A stretch of 7,075 bases of DNA. It comes from Marinagarivorans sp. UBA5868. GTDB taxonomy: Bacteria; Pseudomonadota; Gammaproteobacteria; Pseudomonadales; Cellvibrionaceae. A program made the position numbers and the translations under genes. Below, in pieces: positions 1 through 6,023 of the stretch (the stretch's first letter is position 1; each line of letters starts with the position of its first letter). Under the pieces are notes generated by a model. That model did not search any database. It was not told the origin of the DNA and saw nothing but the letters and a program-made list of their open reading frames with translations. The stretch is from NCBI GenBank assembly GCA_002432095.1, contig DJFQ01000251.1, positions 6,914 to 13,988 on the forward strand, read 5' to 3'.

Positions 1-117
1 CCAGCATCTTAAAACCCTTTGCTCCGGCGCGATGTGATGTGTAAGTCAAATTGACCATTAGTGGTGGGATGGAATTGTAAAGATGCGGATTTGATCACAA
101 GCGGAGCAAAAAGCAGC

Positions 118-588
118 TCAAAAATAAATTGCCGCAACCGTCACTTTGGTTTTCACCGAGTTGGCGATAAAACACTTCTCGTGCGCCAGGTGATGGAAGT
201 GTTCTTGCTCTTCCTTAGTGGGTCGTTGGTCCCCGGAAAAAGCTACCTTGGGCTTTAACACCACTTCTACCATGGCCATTTTCCCTTCAGCATTTTGCGC
301 AAGCGTGCCTGACGCTTTGTCTTCGTAGCGATCCACGCACCAACCCTGTTCGGCGGCGAGAGAAAGGAAGAAAAGCATATGGCAACTGGAGAGTGCGGCG
401 ATGAAGGCTTCTTCTGGATCGACATTTTCCGCACGGGAATAGGGCAAGGGAACAATATGAGGGGAGGCTGAGGCAGCGACGGTCGCACCGCCGTCGAATA
501 CCCATTGATGGGCGCGGCTGTAGCGGCGGTCGATAAAGACTTCGGTTGGCATACGTTGCCAGGTGATGGTTGCTTGATAGCTCGCCAT
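118..588 (-). CDS. OsmC-family peroxiredoxin-like protein
   Basis: This 156-residue protein belongs to the OsmC/Ohr family, cytoplasmic enzymes that reduce organic hydroperoxides with a cysteine pair. The two expected cysteines are visible: C69 in the helix segment AALSSCHMLFFLSLA and C139 in HEKCFIANSV. They are preceded by the typical DPEEAF segment (residues 57-62), whose acidic residues sit beside the active site in this family. Length is normal for a complete family member and no signal peptide is seen. The ATG at 588 is taken because it gives the usual family N-terminus (MASYQATITW); the upstream ribosome-binding site is weak. The gene is divergent from the nrt-like operon, and the two share a 409-base intergenic region. 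The SSCHM version suggests the general OsmC branch rather than Ohr. Family assignment is firm, the exact peroxide substrate is not known. Confidence 0.9.
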   Translation of the reverse strand: MASYQATITWQRMPTEVFIDRRYSRAHQWVFDGGATVAASASPHIVPLPYSRAENVDPEEAFIAALSSCHMLFFLSLAAEQGWCVDRYEDKASGTLAQNAEGKMAMVEVVLKPKVAFSGDQRPTKEEQEHFHHLAHEKCFIANSVKTKVTVAAIYF

Positions 589-730
589 TTTTGCTACCCG
601 CGATGGTCGTATTTTTGGCCGTTGGATAACGTCATCAACAGCGGTTCATAAGCGCCGCACGTATTTATGTCGGGCAGCGCTGCACAGAATACACGGAGTC
701 GGCTCCAAATTTGAGCGCGCCCAAAAAATC

Positions 731-746
731 TGCACTTGATTGATGC
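731..746 (+). promoter_or_regulatory. Candidate NtrC binding site (upstream)
   Basis: The sequence reads TGCACT-TGATT-GATGC. It resembles the enterobacterial NtrC dyad TGCACY-N5-GGTGCA: the left half is complete and the right half has an A for the second G. It lies about 145 bases upstream of the -24 element at 876, a usual distance for an enhancer-binding site. The match is by eye and by memory of the consensus. The right half-site is imperfect. Confidence 0.4.
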
Positions 747-776
747 CAGGCTCAATATCCGCGGCGGAGCTAAATC

Positions 777-791
777 GGTGCGTCTTGCACC
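777..791. repeat. Perfect 5-bp inverted repeat GGTGC-N5-GCACC
   Basis: GGTGC (777-781) and GCACC (787-791) form an exact dyad around a five-base spacer. The half-sites match those of NtrC (GCACC and GGTGC) but in swapped order, so this is not a canonical NtrC dyad. It could be two half-sites, an operator for another dimeric regulator, or chance. It sits between the two NtrC-like sites. Confidence 0.4.
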
Positions 792-852
792 ATAAATTAA
801 ATCGTTTATGTAAAAAACAAGCAAAAACAGAATCTTGCTCACTGCCTTCGCG

Positions 853-868
853 TGCACTGTTTTGGCAA
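853..868 (+). promoter_or_regulatory. Candidate NtrC binding site (promoter-proximal)
   Basis: TGCACT-GTTTT-GGCAA keeps the full left half and the GG of the right half of the NtrC consensus TGCACY-N5-GGTGCA. It resembles the weaker sites seen near glnA-type promoters. It ends only seven bases before the sigma54-like -24 element, which is closer than usual for an activating enhancer. It could modulate rather than activate. This is the weaker of the two sites. Confidence 0.28.
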
Positions 869-875
869 ATTGCGA

Positions 876-892
876 TTGGCACAAAGTTTGAC
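876..892 (+). promoter_or_regulatory. Candidate sigma54 (RpoN) promoter of the nrt-like operon
   Basis: TTGGCAC is followed, after AAAGT, by TTGAC. The GG of the -24 element (878-879) is exactly ten bases from the G at 890, as in the rule GG-N10-GC. The -24 box TTGGCAC is nearly ideal, but the essential -12 GC is GA, which weakens the call. Transcription would start near 902-903, leaving a leader of about 95 bases before the nrtA start. Ntr control is the classical logic for nitrate assimilation genes, which supports the inference. Confidence 0.42.
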
Positions 893-899
893 TTCCCCT

Positions 900-944
900 T
901 GCAGAGCCAACGGCGACGCCACGGCCTGTATCAGTACCTCTGCA
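900..944 (+). other. Possible leader-RNA stem upstream of nrtA
   Basis: TGCAGAG (900-906) and CTCTGCA (938-944) are exact complements separated by 31 bases that include a tight GGCG-A-CGCC element. If transcription starts near 902, this stem would lie at the 5' end of the leader. No run of T follows, so it is not an intrinsic terminator. Function is unknown and chance pairing is possible. Confidence 0.25.
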
Positions 945-988
945 CATTAATTTCCAGCGTGCAGCCCCACATGACATATCTCAGTTTC

Positions 989-992
989 AGGA
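989..992 (+). promoter_or_regulatory. Ribosome-binding site deciding the nrtA start
   Basis: AGGA lies five bases before the ATG at 998 and eight bases before the adjacent ATG at 1001. It supports starting translation here rather than at the far-upstream TTG at 740 or the ATG at 971. The two adjacent ATGs cannot be separated by sequence alone. Confidence 0.65.
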
Positions 993-997
993 TCCAT

Positions 998-2326
998 ATG
1001 ATGAGCGACAAAAAAGGCAGTAACGGAATAGCGGAAACCGATTTATCGATTCAGCGCCGTAAATTATTAAAAGCTGCAGGCGCGGTTTCTCTTGCGGGCG
1101 TTATGACTCCCGCAATGCGCAGTATTGCTTGGGCAGCCGATGGCGGTGGCCCAGAGGTTAAAGGCGCTAAATTGGGTTTTATTGCCCTTACGGATGCAGC
1201 ACCTTTATTTGTTGCAGTGGAAAAAGGTTTTTTTGCTAAACACGGTATGCCGGAAGTTGAGGTCGTCAAACAGGCTTCCTGGGGTGCAACACGAGATAAT
1301 CTGGTATTGGGTGCTGATAACAATGGTATTGATGGGGCGCATATTCTTACGCCTATGCCTTATTTGATTTCCACCGGTGCAGTGACCGCCAACAATATTC
1401 CCACGCCCATTCAAATATTGGCGCGGTTGAATCTTGCCGGGCAGTGCATTTCGGTAAGCAAGGAATATCAAGATCTTAAACTAAGTACGGATACCAAACC
1501 CTTCAAACCAGCGCTTGCAGCTAAAAAAGCTTCAGGCAAAGCGATCAGTGCGGCTATGACATTCCCCGGCGGCACCCACGACTTGTGGATACGATATTGG
1601 CTTGCCGCTGGCGGTATTGACCCCAACAAAGATATTTCGACCATTGTGGTTCCACCGGCGCAGATGGTGGCCAATATGAAAGTCGGCAATATGGATGCCT
1701 TTTGTGTGTGTGAACCATGGAACGCACAATTGATCAATCAAAAAATCGGTTATACCGCCGTGACCACCGGAGAAATTTGGAAAAACCATCCGGAAAAATC
1801 CTTTGCGCTGCGCGCCGATTTTGTCGAGAAATATCCTAAAGCAACGCAAGCTCTGACAATGGCAGTGTTGGAAGCGCAAATGTTTTGCGAAGCGGCGGAA
1901 AACAAAGAGGAAGTCGCCAAAATTTGCTCATCCCGTCGCTGGATCAACGCGCCTTTTGCGGACGTGATTGATCGCATGAAAGGCGATTTTGATTACGGCA
2001 ATGGCAAGGTGGTCAAAAACAGTGAATTCCAGATGCGTTACTGGAAAGATCACGCGTCATATCCATTCCGCAGCCATGATCTTTGGTTTCTGACAGAAGA
2101 TATTCGCTGGGGTTATCTGCCGGCGAATACGGATACCAAAGCATTGATTGATCGCGTCAATCGCGAAGATTTATGGCGACAAGCTGCCAAAACGCTGGGC
2201 GTCGCAGATGCCGACATTCCAGCTTCCACATCCCGCGGCATTGAGACATTTTTCGACGGCAAAGTATTCGATCCAGAAAATCCCAAAGCCTACTTGGATA
2301 GCTTGGCGACCAAATATTTGAGCTGA
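998..2326 (+). CDS. nrtA: NrtA/CmpA-family ABC transporter solute-binding protein, Tat-exported
   Basis: This is the periplasmic binding protein of an ABC importer for nitrate/nitrite or a related small anion. It has 442 residues, close to cyanobacterial NrtA and CmpA. The N-terminus carries a twin-arginine signal (QRRKLLKAAG, residues 19-28), a hydrophobic stretch and a likely AWA cleavage site after A46. There is no lipobox, unlike the lipid-anchored cyanobacterial proteins. The mature part shows family blocks: LGFIALTDAAPLFVAVEKGFF (59-79), KQASWGATRDN (91-101), the MPYLIS segment (120-125), FPGGTHDLWIRYWL (179-192), the FCVCEPWNAQ segment (215-224) and WKNHPEKSFALRADF (241-255). As I recall, a lysine near the HPE segment favours nitrate, whereas CmpA has glutamate; here the segment reads HPEK. 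It heads a three-gene operon. Substrate could instead be nitrite, cyanate or bicarbonate. Family is sure, substrate likely. Confidence 0.88.
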   Translation: MMSDKKGSNGIAETDLSIQRRKLLKAAGAVSLAGVMTPAMRSIAWAADGGGPEVKGAKLGFIALTDAAPLFVAVEKGFFAKHGMPEVEVVKQASWGATRDNLVLGADNNGIDGAHILTPMPYLISTGAVTANNIPTPIQILARLNLAGQCISVSKEYQDLKLSTDTKPFKPALAAKKASGKAISAAMTFPGGTHDLWIRYWLAAGGIDPNKDISTIVVPPAQMVANMKVGNMDAFCVCEPWNAQLINQKIGYTAVTTGEIWKNHPEKSFALRADFVEKYPKATQALTMAVLEAQMFCEAAENKEEVAKICSSRRWINAPFADVIDRMKGDFDYGNGKVVKNSEFQMRYWKDHASYPFRSHDLWFLTEDIRWGYLPANTDTKALIDRVNREDLWRQAAKTLGVADADIPASTSRGIETFFDGKVFDPENPKAYLDSLATKYLS

Positions 2327-2344
2327 CCTGCGTCAGCTCTTTTT
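2320..2344 (+). terminator. Intrinsic terminator-like hairpin between nrtA and nrtB
   Basis: GAGCTGAC (2320-2327) pairs perfectly with GTCAGCTC (2332-2339) around the loop CTGC, followed directly by TTTTT (2340-2344). The stem includes the last bases and the TGA stop of nrtA. It meets the rules for a short rho-independent terminator with a modest T-run. Because nrtB and nrtD follow on the same strand with no evident promoter, it more likely acts as a partial terminator or 3'-end stabiliser than as a full stop. Confidence 0.72.
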
Positions 2345-2385
2345 AGGCGAGTAATTGCTTTAATCCAGATATATAGGAACGGCCA

Positions 2386-3339
2386 ATGAGTTCAACCATT
2401 CATTTACGTGCGGTGAGCAGTAAGCCTACACCCGAATCCAGCACGACACCTTTGGAATCTGGAGCGGGATCGCCGGCATCGCAAATTGCGGCGGCCACCC
2501 CGCCTGAGGACGCGCCAGCTGCATCCACCGGGCCGGAAAAAAATCTGGCAAGTCGCGTTGGTGAAGCTCTGCTTCATCACTTATTGCCTCCGATTATTGT
2601 GCTTACGTTGTTGTTGGGAATATGGGAGATTTTATGCTCACAGCCCGGGTCATCATTGCCGTCCTTTACGCAAGTATTGAGTGACACTCGTGAACTCATT
2701 CTGAACCCCTTCTACAATAACGGTGGCAATGACGTTGGACTTGGCTGGCAGATTCTCGCCAGTCTTGAACGCGTAGCCTATGGCTACAGTCTTGCGGTCA
2801 TAGGAGGAATTGCATTGGGCGTATTGATCGGCCAATTCTCCTGGGCGATGAAAGGCTTGGACCCGATATTTCAAGTTTTGCGCACCGTTCCGCCGCTGGC
2901 TTGGCTGCCGCTATCCTTGGCCGGTTTTCAGGACAGTCATCCGTCGGCGATTTTTGTGATTTTTATTACCGCAATCTGGCCCATTATTATCAATACATCG
3001 GTGGGTGTGCGTAATATTCCCGAGGATTATCGCAATGTAGCGCGGGTTATCCGTCTCAAGGGAGTGCGTTATTTTTGGAAAATAATGTTGCCGGCCGCAG
3101 CACCTTATATTTTTTCCGGCTTGAGAATAGGCGTTGGCCTTTCTTGGCTGGCAATCGTGGCCGCAGAAATGTTGGTCGGCGGTGTCGGCATTGGATTTTT
3201 TATCTGGGATGCGTGGAACTCTTCTTTAATCAGCGACATTATTCTGGCGTTGATATACGTGGGAATAGTGGGGTTTATTTTGGATCGCATGGTGGCCTAT
3301 TTAGGCCGAGTGGTTACACGTAGCACCTCTGCTAGCTAA
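2386..3339 (+). CDS. nrtB: NrtB-type ABC transporter permease
   Basis: This inner-membrane subunit is expected to form a homodimeric channel for the substrate handed over by the upstream binding protein. It has 317 residues. Residues 1-58 form a Pro/Ala/Ser/Thr-rich polar extension, probably disordered and cytoplasmic. About six hydrophobic segments follow, near 66-84, 131-150, 168-182, 187-205, 240-262 and 285-305. The cytoplasmic EAA-type loop that docks the ATPase is clear at 213-236, with conserved G226 and LP (235-236). The segment RTVPPLAWLPLSLAGF (166-181) is typical of the nitrate/taurine permease group. A good AGGA ribosome-binding site lies seven bases before the ATG. The gene is 59 bases downstream of nrtA and 15 bases upstream of the ATPase gene. 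Specificity is inferred from the neighbours. Confidence 0.88.
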   Translation: MSSTIHLRAVSSKPTPESSTTPLESGAGSPASQIAAATPPEDAPAASTGPEKNLASRVGEALLHHLLPPIIVLTLLLGIWEILCSQPGSSLPSFTQVLSDTRELILNPFYNNGGNDVGLGWQILASLERVAYGYSLAVIGGIALGVLIGQFSWAMKGLDPIFQVLRTVPPLAWLPLSLAGFQDSHPSAIFVIFITAIWPIIINTSVGVRNIPEDYRNVARVIRLKGVRYFWKIMLPAAAPYIFSGLRIGVGLSWLAIVAAEMLVGGVGIGFFIWDAWNSSLISDIILALIYVGIVGFILDRMVAYLGRVVTRSTSAS

Positions 3340-3354
3340 TTAGAGACTCGGATT

Positions 3355-4158
3355 ATGACTGCAAGTTATCTGCAAATTGAAAATGTCGACATGACTTTCA
3401 CCAAAGGGCAAAAGTCGAGCAATGTTCTGCGTAATATTAATTTAAAAGTGGAGCGCGGCGAATTTATTTCTCTGATCGGTCATTCGGGCTGTGGAAAATC
3501 CACCGTCCTGAATATTGTCGCGGGCTTGTTAAAAGCCTCGGGTGGCGGGGTTATTTTGGATGGCAAAGAAGTCAACGAGCCTGGCCCCGACCGGAGTGTG
3601 GTATTTCAAAATCACTCGCTGTTACCTTGGCTCACAGTTTATGAAAACGTGGCGCTGGCAGTGGAGGAGGTATTCGGGCGCAGCAAAAGCAAAGCGGAGC
3701 GCCATGACTGGATTTTAAAGAATCTGGAGTTGGTGCATATGACCCATGCGTTGCACAAGCGCCCGGCAGAAATTTCCGGCGGTATGAAGCAGCGCGTGGG
3801 TATTGCGAGGGCATTGGCCATGGAACCCAAAGTGCTGCTGCTGGATGAACCCTTTGGTGCGCTGGATGCATTGACCCGAGCAAAATTGCAGGACGAGGTT
3901 ATGCGGATTCAGATCGAACTGCAGAATACGGTTTTGATGATCACTCACGATGTCGATGAGGCGGTGCTGCTGTCAGACCGCATCGTCATGCTCACCAATG
4001 GCCCTTCAGCCACCATCGGCGATATTATTTCGGTTCCGCTGCCGAGGCCGAGAATGCGCGTGGAATTGGTGGACGACCCGATTTATCTCCAATGCCGGGC
4101 TGCAGCGCTGAAGTTTCTCTACGAACGCCACGCCGCGCCCGCGACCGCAATGGGTTAA
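3355..4158 (+). CDS. nrtD: NrtD-type ABC transporter ATP-binding protein
   Basis: This cytoplasmic ATPase powers the importer. In its 267 residues every ABC motif is intact: Walker A GHSGCGKST (42-50), Q-loop glutamine Q85 in VVFQNHSLLPW, signature SGGMKQR (141-147), Walker B VLLLDEP (160-166), D-loop GALD (168-171) and switch histidine H198 in ITHDVDEA. It has a single nucleotide-binding domain and lacks the binding-protein-like C-terminal domain of cyanobacterial NrtC. It therefore corresponds to NrtD and would work as a homodimer. Proteobacterial annotations often call such genes nrtC or ntrD. It is the last gene of the operon, ending 14 bases before the convergent lipoprotein gene. The ribosome-binding site is weak, so coupling to nrtB is plausible. 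Confidence 0.9.
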   Translation: MTASYLQIENVDMTFTKGQKSSNVLRNINLKVERGEFISLIGHSGCGKSTVLNIVAGLLKASGGGVILDGKEVNEPGPDRSVVFQNHSLLPWLTVYENVALAVEEVFGRSKSKAERHDWILKNLELVHMTHALHKRPAEISGGMKQRVGIARALAMEPKVLLLDEPFGALDALTRAKLQDEVMRIQIELQNTVLMITHDVDEAVLLSDRIVMLTNGPSATIGDIISVPLPRPRMRVELVDDPIYLQCRAAALKFLYERHAAPATAMG

Positions 4159-4172
4159 ATAAATCCAATCCA

Positions 4173-4640
4173 TTAATCTTGTCTAACCCGCTCGCAGCAG
4201 TCACCCAGCCATTGCAAAGCTTGCGCGTAGTCGCCGGTTTTCAGCGATGTGCTGGTGGGTTTTAGCTCGCGGTTTTTAAAGAGCACGGCGACTCCGACGC
4301 CGCCGCGCATTTCCAGCAGATAATATTCTCCAGCGGCAACTTTAAGGTCGCGTTCCGTAGTGGGAATCAAAGCGGCATCTTCCCAGCGGGTTGTTACGGT
4401 GTAATCCCCAGGCTCTACGTATATCCAGTTGAGTTGTTGGTTGCGCAACCTGCCGAGGGATTTATCTGCAATAAAATTTTCCACGAACAGATTTTTAGGT
4501 TTGGCGGATTTTCGGTAAGTCACGATTACCGCTTTTCCTTCCTGCGGTTTCGTCAATAACGCTTTCGTGTCTGGTTTTATGGCCGACGCGGCGCAGCCAG
4601 TTAAAAGCAGCAGGGCGCAGCAAAAAATCCGCATTTTCAT
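4173..4640 (-). CDS. Small outer-membrane-type lipoprotein, DUF2846-like
   Basis: The gene encodes a 155-residue protein with a lipoprotein signal peptide: MKMR, a hydrophobic core and the lipobox LTGC with acylated cysteine C16. The next residue is Ala, not Asp, which in enterobacteria favours outer-membrane sorting. The mature part begins with a polar linker followed by beta-type segments. It has the blocks VIVTYRKS (38-45), VEPGDYTVTTRW (75-86) and AAGEYYLLEMRGGVGVA. This pattern of a short surface-like beta domain with PGxY resembles DUF2846-type lipoproteins, recognised from memory only. Two adjacent cysteines (CC, near 148-149) occur close to the C-terminus. The gene lies 10 bases after argE on the same strand and probably shares its transcript. 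Function is unknown. Confidence 0.75.
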   Translation of the reverse strand: MKMRIFCCALLLLTGCAASAIKPDTKALLTKPQEGKAVIVTYRKSAKPKNLFVENFIADKSLGRLRNQQLNWIYVEPGDYTVTTRWEDAALIPTTERDLKVAAGEYYLLEMRGGVGVAVLFKNRELKPTSTSLKTGDYAQALQWLGDCCERVRQD

Positions 4641-4647
4641 CGTGTAA

Positions 4648-4652
4648 TCCTT
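4648..4652 (-). promoter_or_regulatory. Shine-Dalgarno of the lipoprotein gene overlapping the argE stop
   Basis: On the minus strand AAGGA lies seven bases before the lipoprotein ATG. Its first two bases are the last two of the argE TAA stop codon. Ribosomes terminating on argE would sit on this site, which is the usual arrangement for translational coupling. Confidence 0.7.
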
Positions 4653-5796
4653 AAACGCAGAATTTGGTAATGAGTTCTTCGATGACTTTCACCGCTGGCG
4701 CAATCTGGCTCTGCTCAATAAATTCATTTGGCTGATGTGCCTGATCAATGGCACCCGGTCCCATCACGATGGTTTCCATTCCCATTTTTTGCAGAAATGG
4801 TGCTTCGGTGGCGAAGGCGACGGCGGTGGCAGTATGTCCTGTTAATTTTTCCGCTGCCTGCACAATGGCGGAGTCGGCTTTTTCTTCGTAGGGGTCGATG
4901 CCGGGAAATAGCGAGGAAAATACGATATCGCAGCCGGATTTTTCCGCAATCGGACGCAGGCGTTTTTGCATATCACTGCGCAATTGTTCCAATGGCATGC
5001 CGGGCAAGGGGCGCAAGTCGAAGTGCAGTTCGCAGCTTGCGCAGATGCGGTTTGGATTGTCGCCACCGTGTATGCAGCCAAGGTTGAGAGTGGGCACAGC
5101 AACATTAAAACCATCGTGGCGATATTTGTTTTGCAATTCCCCGCGATAAATCAAAAGCTGATTAATTACGCTGTTCATGGTTTCCAGTGCATTTTTTCCC
5201 AGGCTTGGGTCGGAGGAGTGACCGGCTTGACCGATTACCCGCACACTTTCCATAACGATACCTTTGTGCATGCGAATTGGCCGCATGCCCGTGGGTTCGC
5301 CGATTACCGCGTAGCGTGCTTTTGGTGAACCCTGGGCCGCTAAAGTGCGCGCGCCGCACATGGAGGATTCTTCATCGGCGGTGGCGAGAATAATCACTGG
5401 CTCGCGCAGCTCCACATCGCGGAATTTTTCCAACGCCGCCAAAACCACCGGAAAAAATCCTTTCATATCGGTCGCGCCCAAGCCGTAAAAGCGGCCGTCT
5501 TTTTCCGTAAGAGTGAATGGGTCCTGCTGCCAAAGCTCTGGATTGCAGGGCACCGTGTCCGTATGGCCGGCAAACACCAAGCCGCCGGCACCAGTACCTT
5601 TTACTGCGACCAAATTGTATTTCCCCGGCCAGCCGTCAATGGGTTGAATGTCGCAGCGAAATCCAAGGGGTTCGAGCCAGTTGGCGAGCAAGCTGACAAC
5701 CTGGTGATTGCTTTGATCAAATTCGGGGCTGGTGCAGCTGATGGAGGGAGCGCCAACAAGGGCGGAGAGTTGGGACTGAAAATGTCGAAAATTCAT
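4651..5796 (-). CDS. argE: Acetylornithine deacetylase
   Basis: ArgE hydrolyses N2-acetyl-L-ornithine to ornithine and acetate in the linear arginine pathway, in the cytoplasm. The 381-residue length is that of proteobacterial ArgE. The M20 metallopeptidase di-metal site is complete: H78 and D80 in GHTDTVP, D110 in GATDMKG, catalytic E142 and metal ligand E143 in ATADEES, E167 in IGEPTG, and H354 in AHQPNEF. The dimerisation domain lies roughly between residues 175 and 290, with GQAGHSSDPSLGKNA at its start. DapE, the close relative, is less likely because the GEPTGM and MHKG patterns are those of ArgE. The ATG at 5796 gives the expected N-terminus, with a weak GTGAG-type ribosome-binding site. 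It is followed by the lipoprotein gene and is divergent from a secretion ATPase gene. Confidence 0.92.
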   Translation of the reverse strand: MNFRHFQSQLSALVGAPSISCTSPEFDQSNHQVVSLLANWLEPLGFRCDIQPIDGWPGKYNLVAVKGTGAGGLVFAGHTDTVPCNPELWQQDPFTLTEKDGRFYGLGATDMKGFFPVVLAALEKFRDVELREPVIILATADEESSMCGARTLAAQGSPKARYAVIGEPTGMRPIRMHKGIVMESVRVIGQAGHSSDPSLGKNALETMNSVINQLLIYRGELQNKYRHDGFNVAVPTLNLGCIHGGDNPNRICASCELHFDLRPLPGMPLEQLRSDMQKRLRPIAEKSGCDIVFSSLFPGIDPYEEKADSAIVQAAEKLTGHTATAVAFATEAPFLQKMGMETIVMGPGAIDQAHQPNEFIEQSQIAPAVKVIEELITKFCV

Positions 5797-5961
5797 AAAA
5801 ACTCACATGTTAGACGCCACGTCAAAATGGGGGGCGCGTGACTACCGGTTCATATTTTAATTAACTGCGAATGGCGCTGATTTTCCCGTATCTCGGGCGT
5901 GTCACGGATAGTGTTTTGGCATTCTAGGAGGTTGCCGCGCTTATCGCCATACATCCAAGGT

Positions 5962-5990
5962 CTGACGCGTCGGGTACTTCCAGCTACAAT
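5962..5990 (+). promoter_or_regulatory. Candidate sigma70 promoter for the secretion-ATPase gene
   Basis: CTGACG (5962-5967) and TACAAT (5985-5990) match the -35 and -10 hexamers at four and five of six positions, with the ideal 17-base spacer. The predicted start of transcription is near 5997, about 27 bases before the ATG. No convincing promoter for argE was found on the opposite strand of this 227-base gap. Confidence 0.45.
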
Positions 5991-6023
5991 TCAGCAGATA
6001 TTTCCCCGAATAGCGAGCAGTTT

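Larger units (their letters stand above)
589..997. other. Divergent intergenic region, no convincing gene
   Basis: There are 409 bases between the osmC-like gene and the nrtA-like gene. The frame of nrtA stays open upstream to a TTG at 740, but those extra 86 codons precede a proper Tat signal peptide and have no family-like content. I treat them as non-coding leader. A minus-strand open frame over 594-977 has no recognisable motif and is also judged spurious. The region holds NtrC-like sites, a sigma54-like promoter, a short palindrome and a leader stem, listed separately. I could not identify a clear promoter for the osmC-like gene. Confidence 0.7.

Noticed and set aside
1..117. Left edge examined for a gene end, a terminator or an RNA
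   Set aside because: No coding motif and no stem followed by a T-run was found downstream of the osmC-like gene; only a 4-bp GAGC/GCTC pair is present.
749..762. Second GG-N10-GC match, considered as a sigma54 promoter
   Set aside because: Only the dinucleotides fit; the surrounding -24 and -12 bases (AGGCTC, CCGC) depart from consensus, and it overlaps no sensible start distance.
594..977. Minus-strand open frame of 127 codons in the intergenic region
   Set aside because: There is no family-like motif and the composition is erratic, and it overlaps the probable regulatory region.
740..997. Upstream extension of the nrtA frame by 86 codons
   Set aside because: It begins at TTG without a good ribosome-binding site and would bury the Tat signal peptide in the middle of the protein; AGGA before 998/1001 gives a better start.
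4152..4189. Inverted repeat GGGTTA / TAACCC spanning both convergent stop codons, considered as a bidirectional terminator
   Set aside because: The stem is only 6 bp with a 26-base loop and there is no T-run on either strand; it is too weak to call.
4728..5087. Plus-strand open frames over the argE region
   Set aside because: They are antisense shadows of argE, whose complete catalytic residue set confirms the minus strand as coding.
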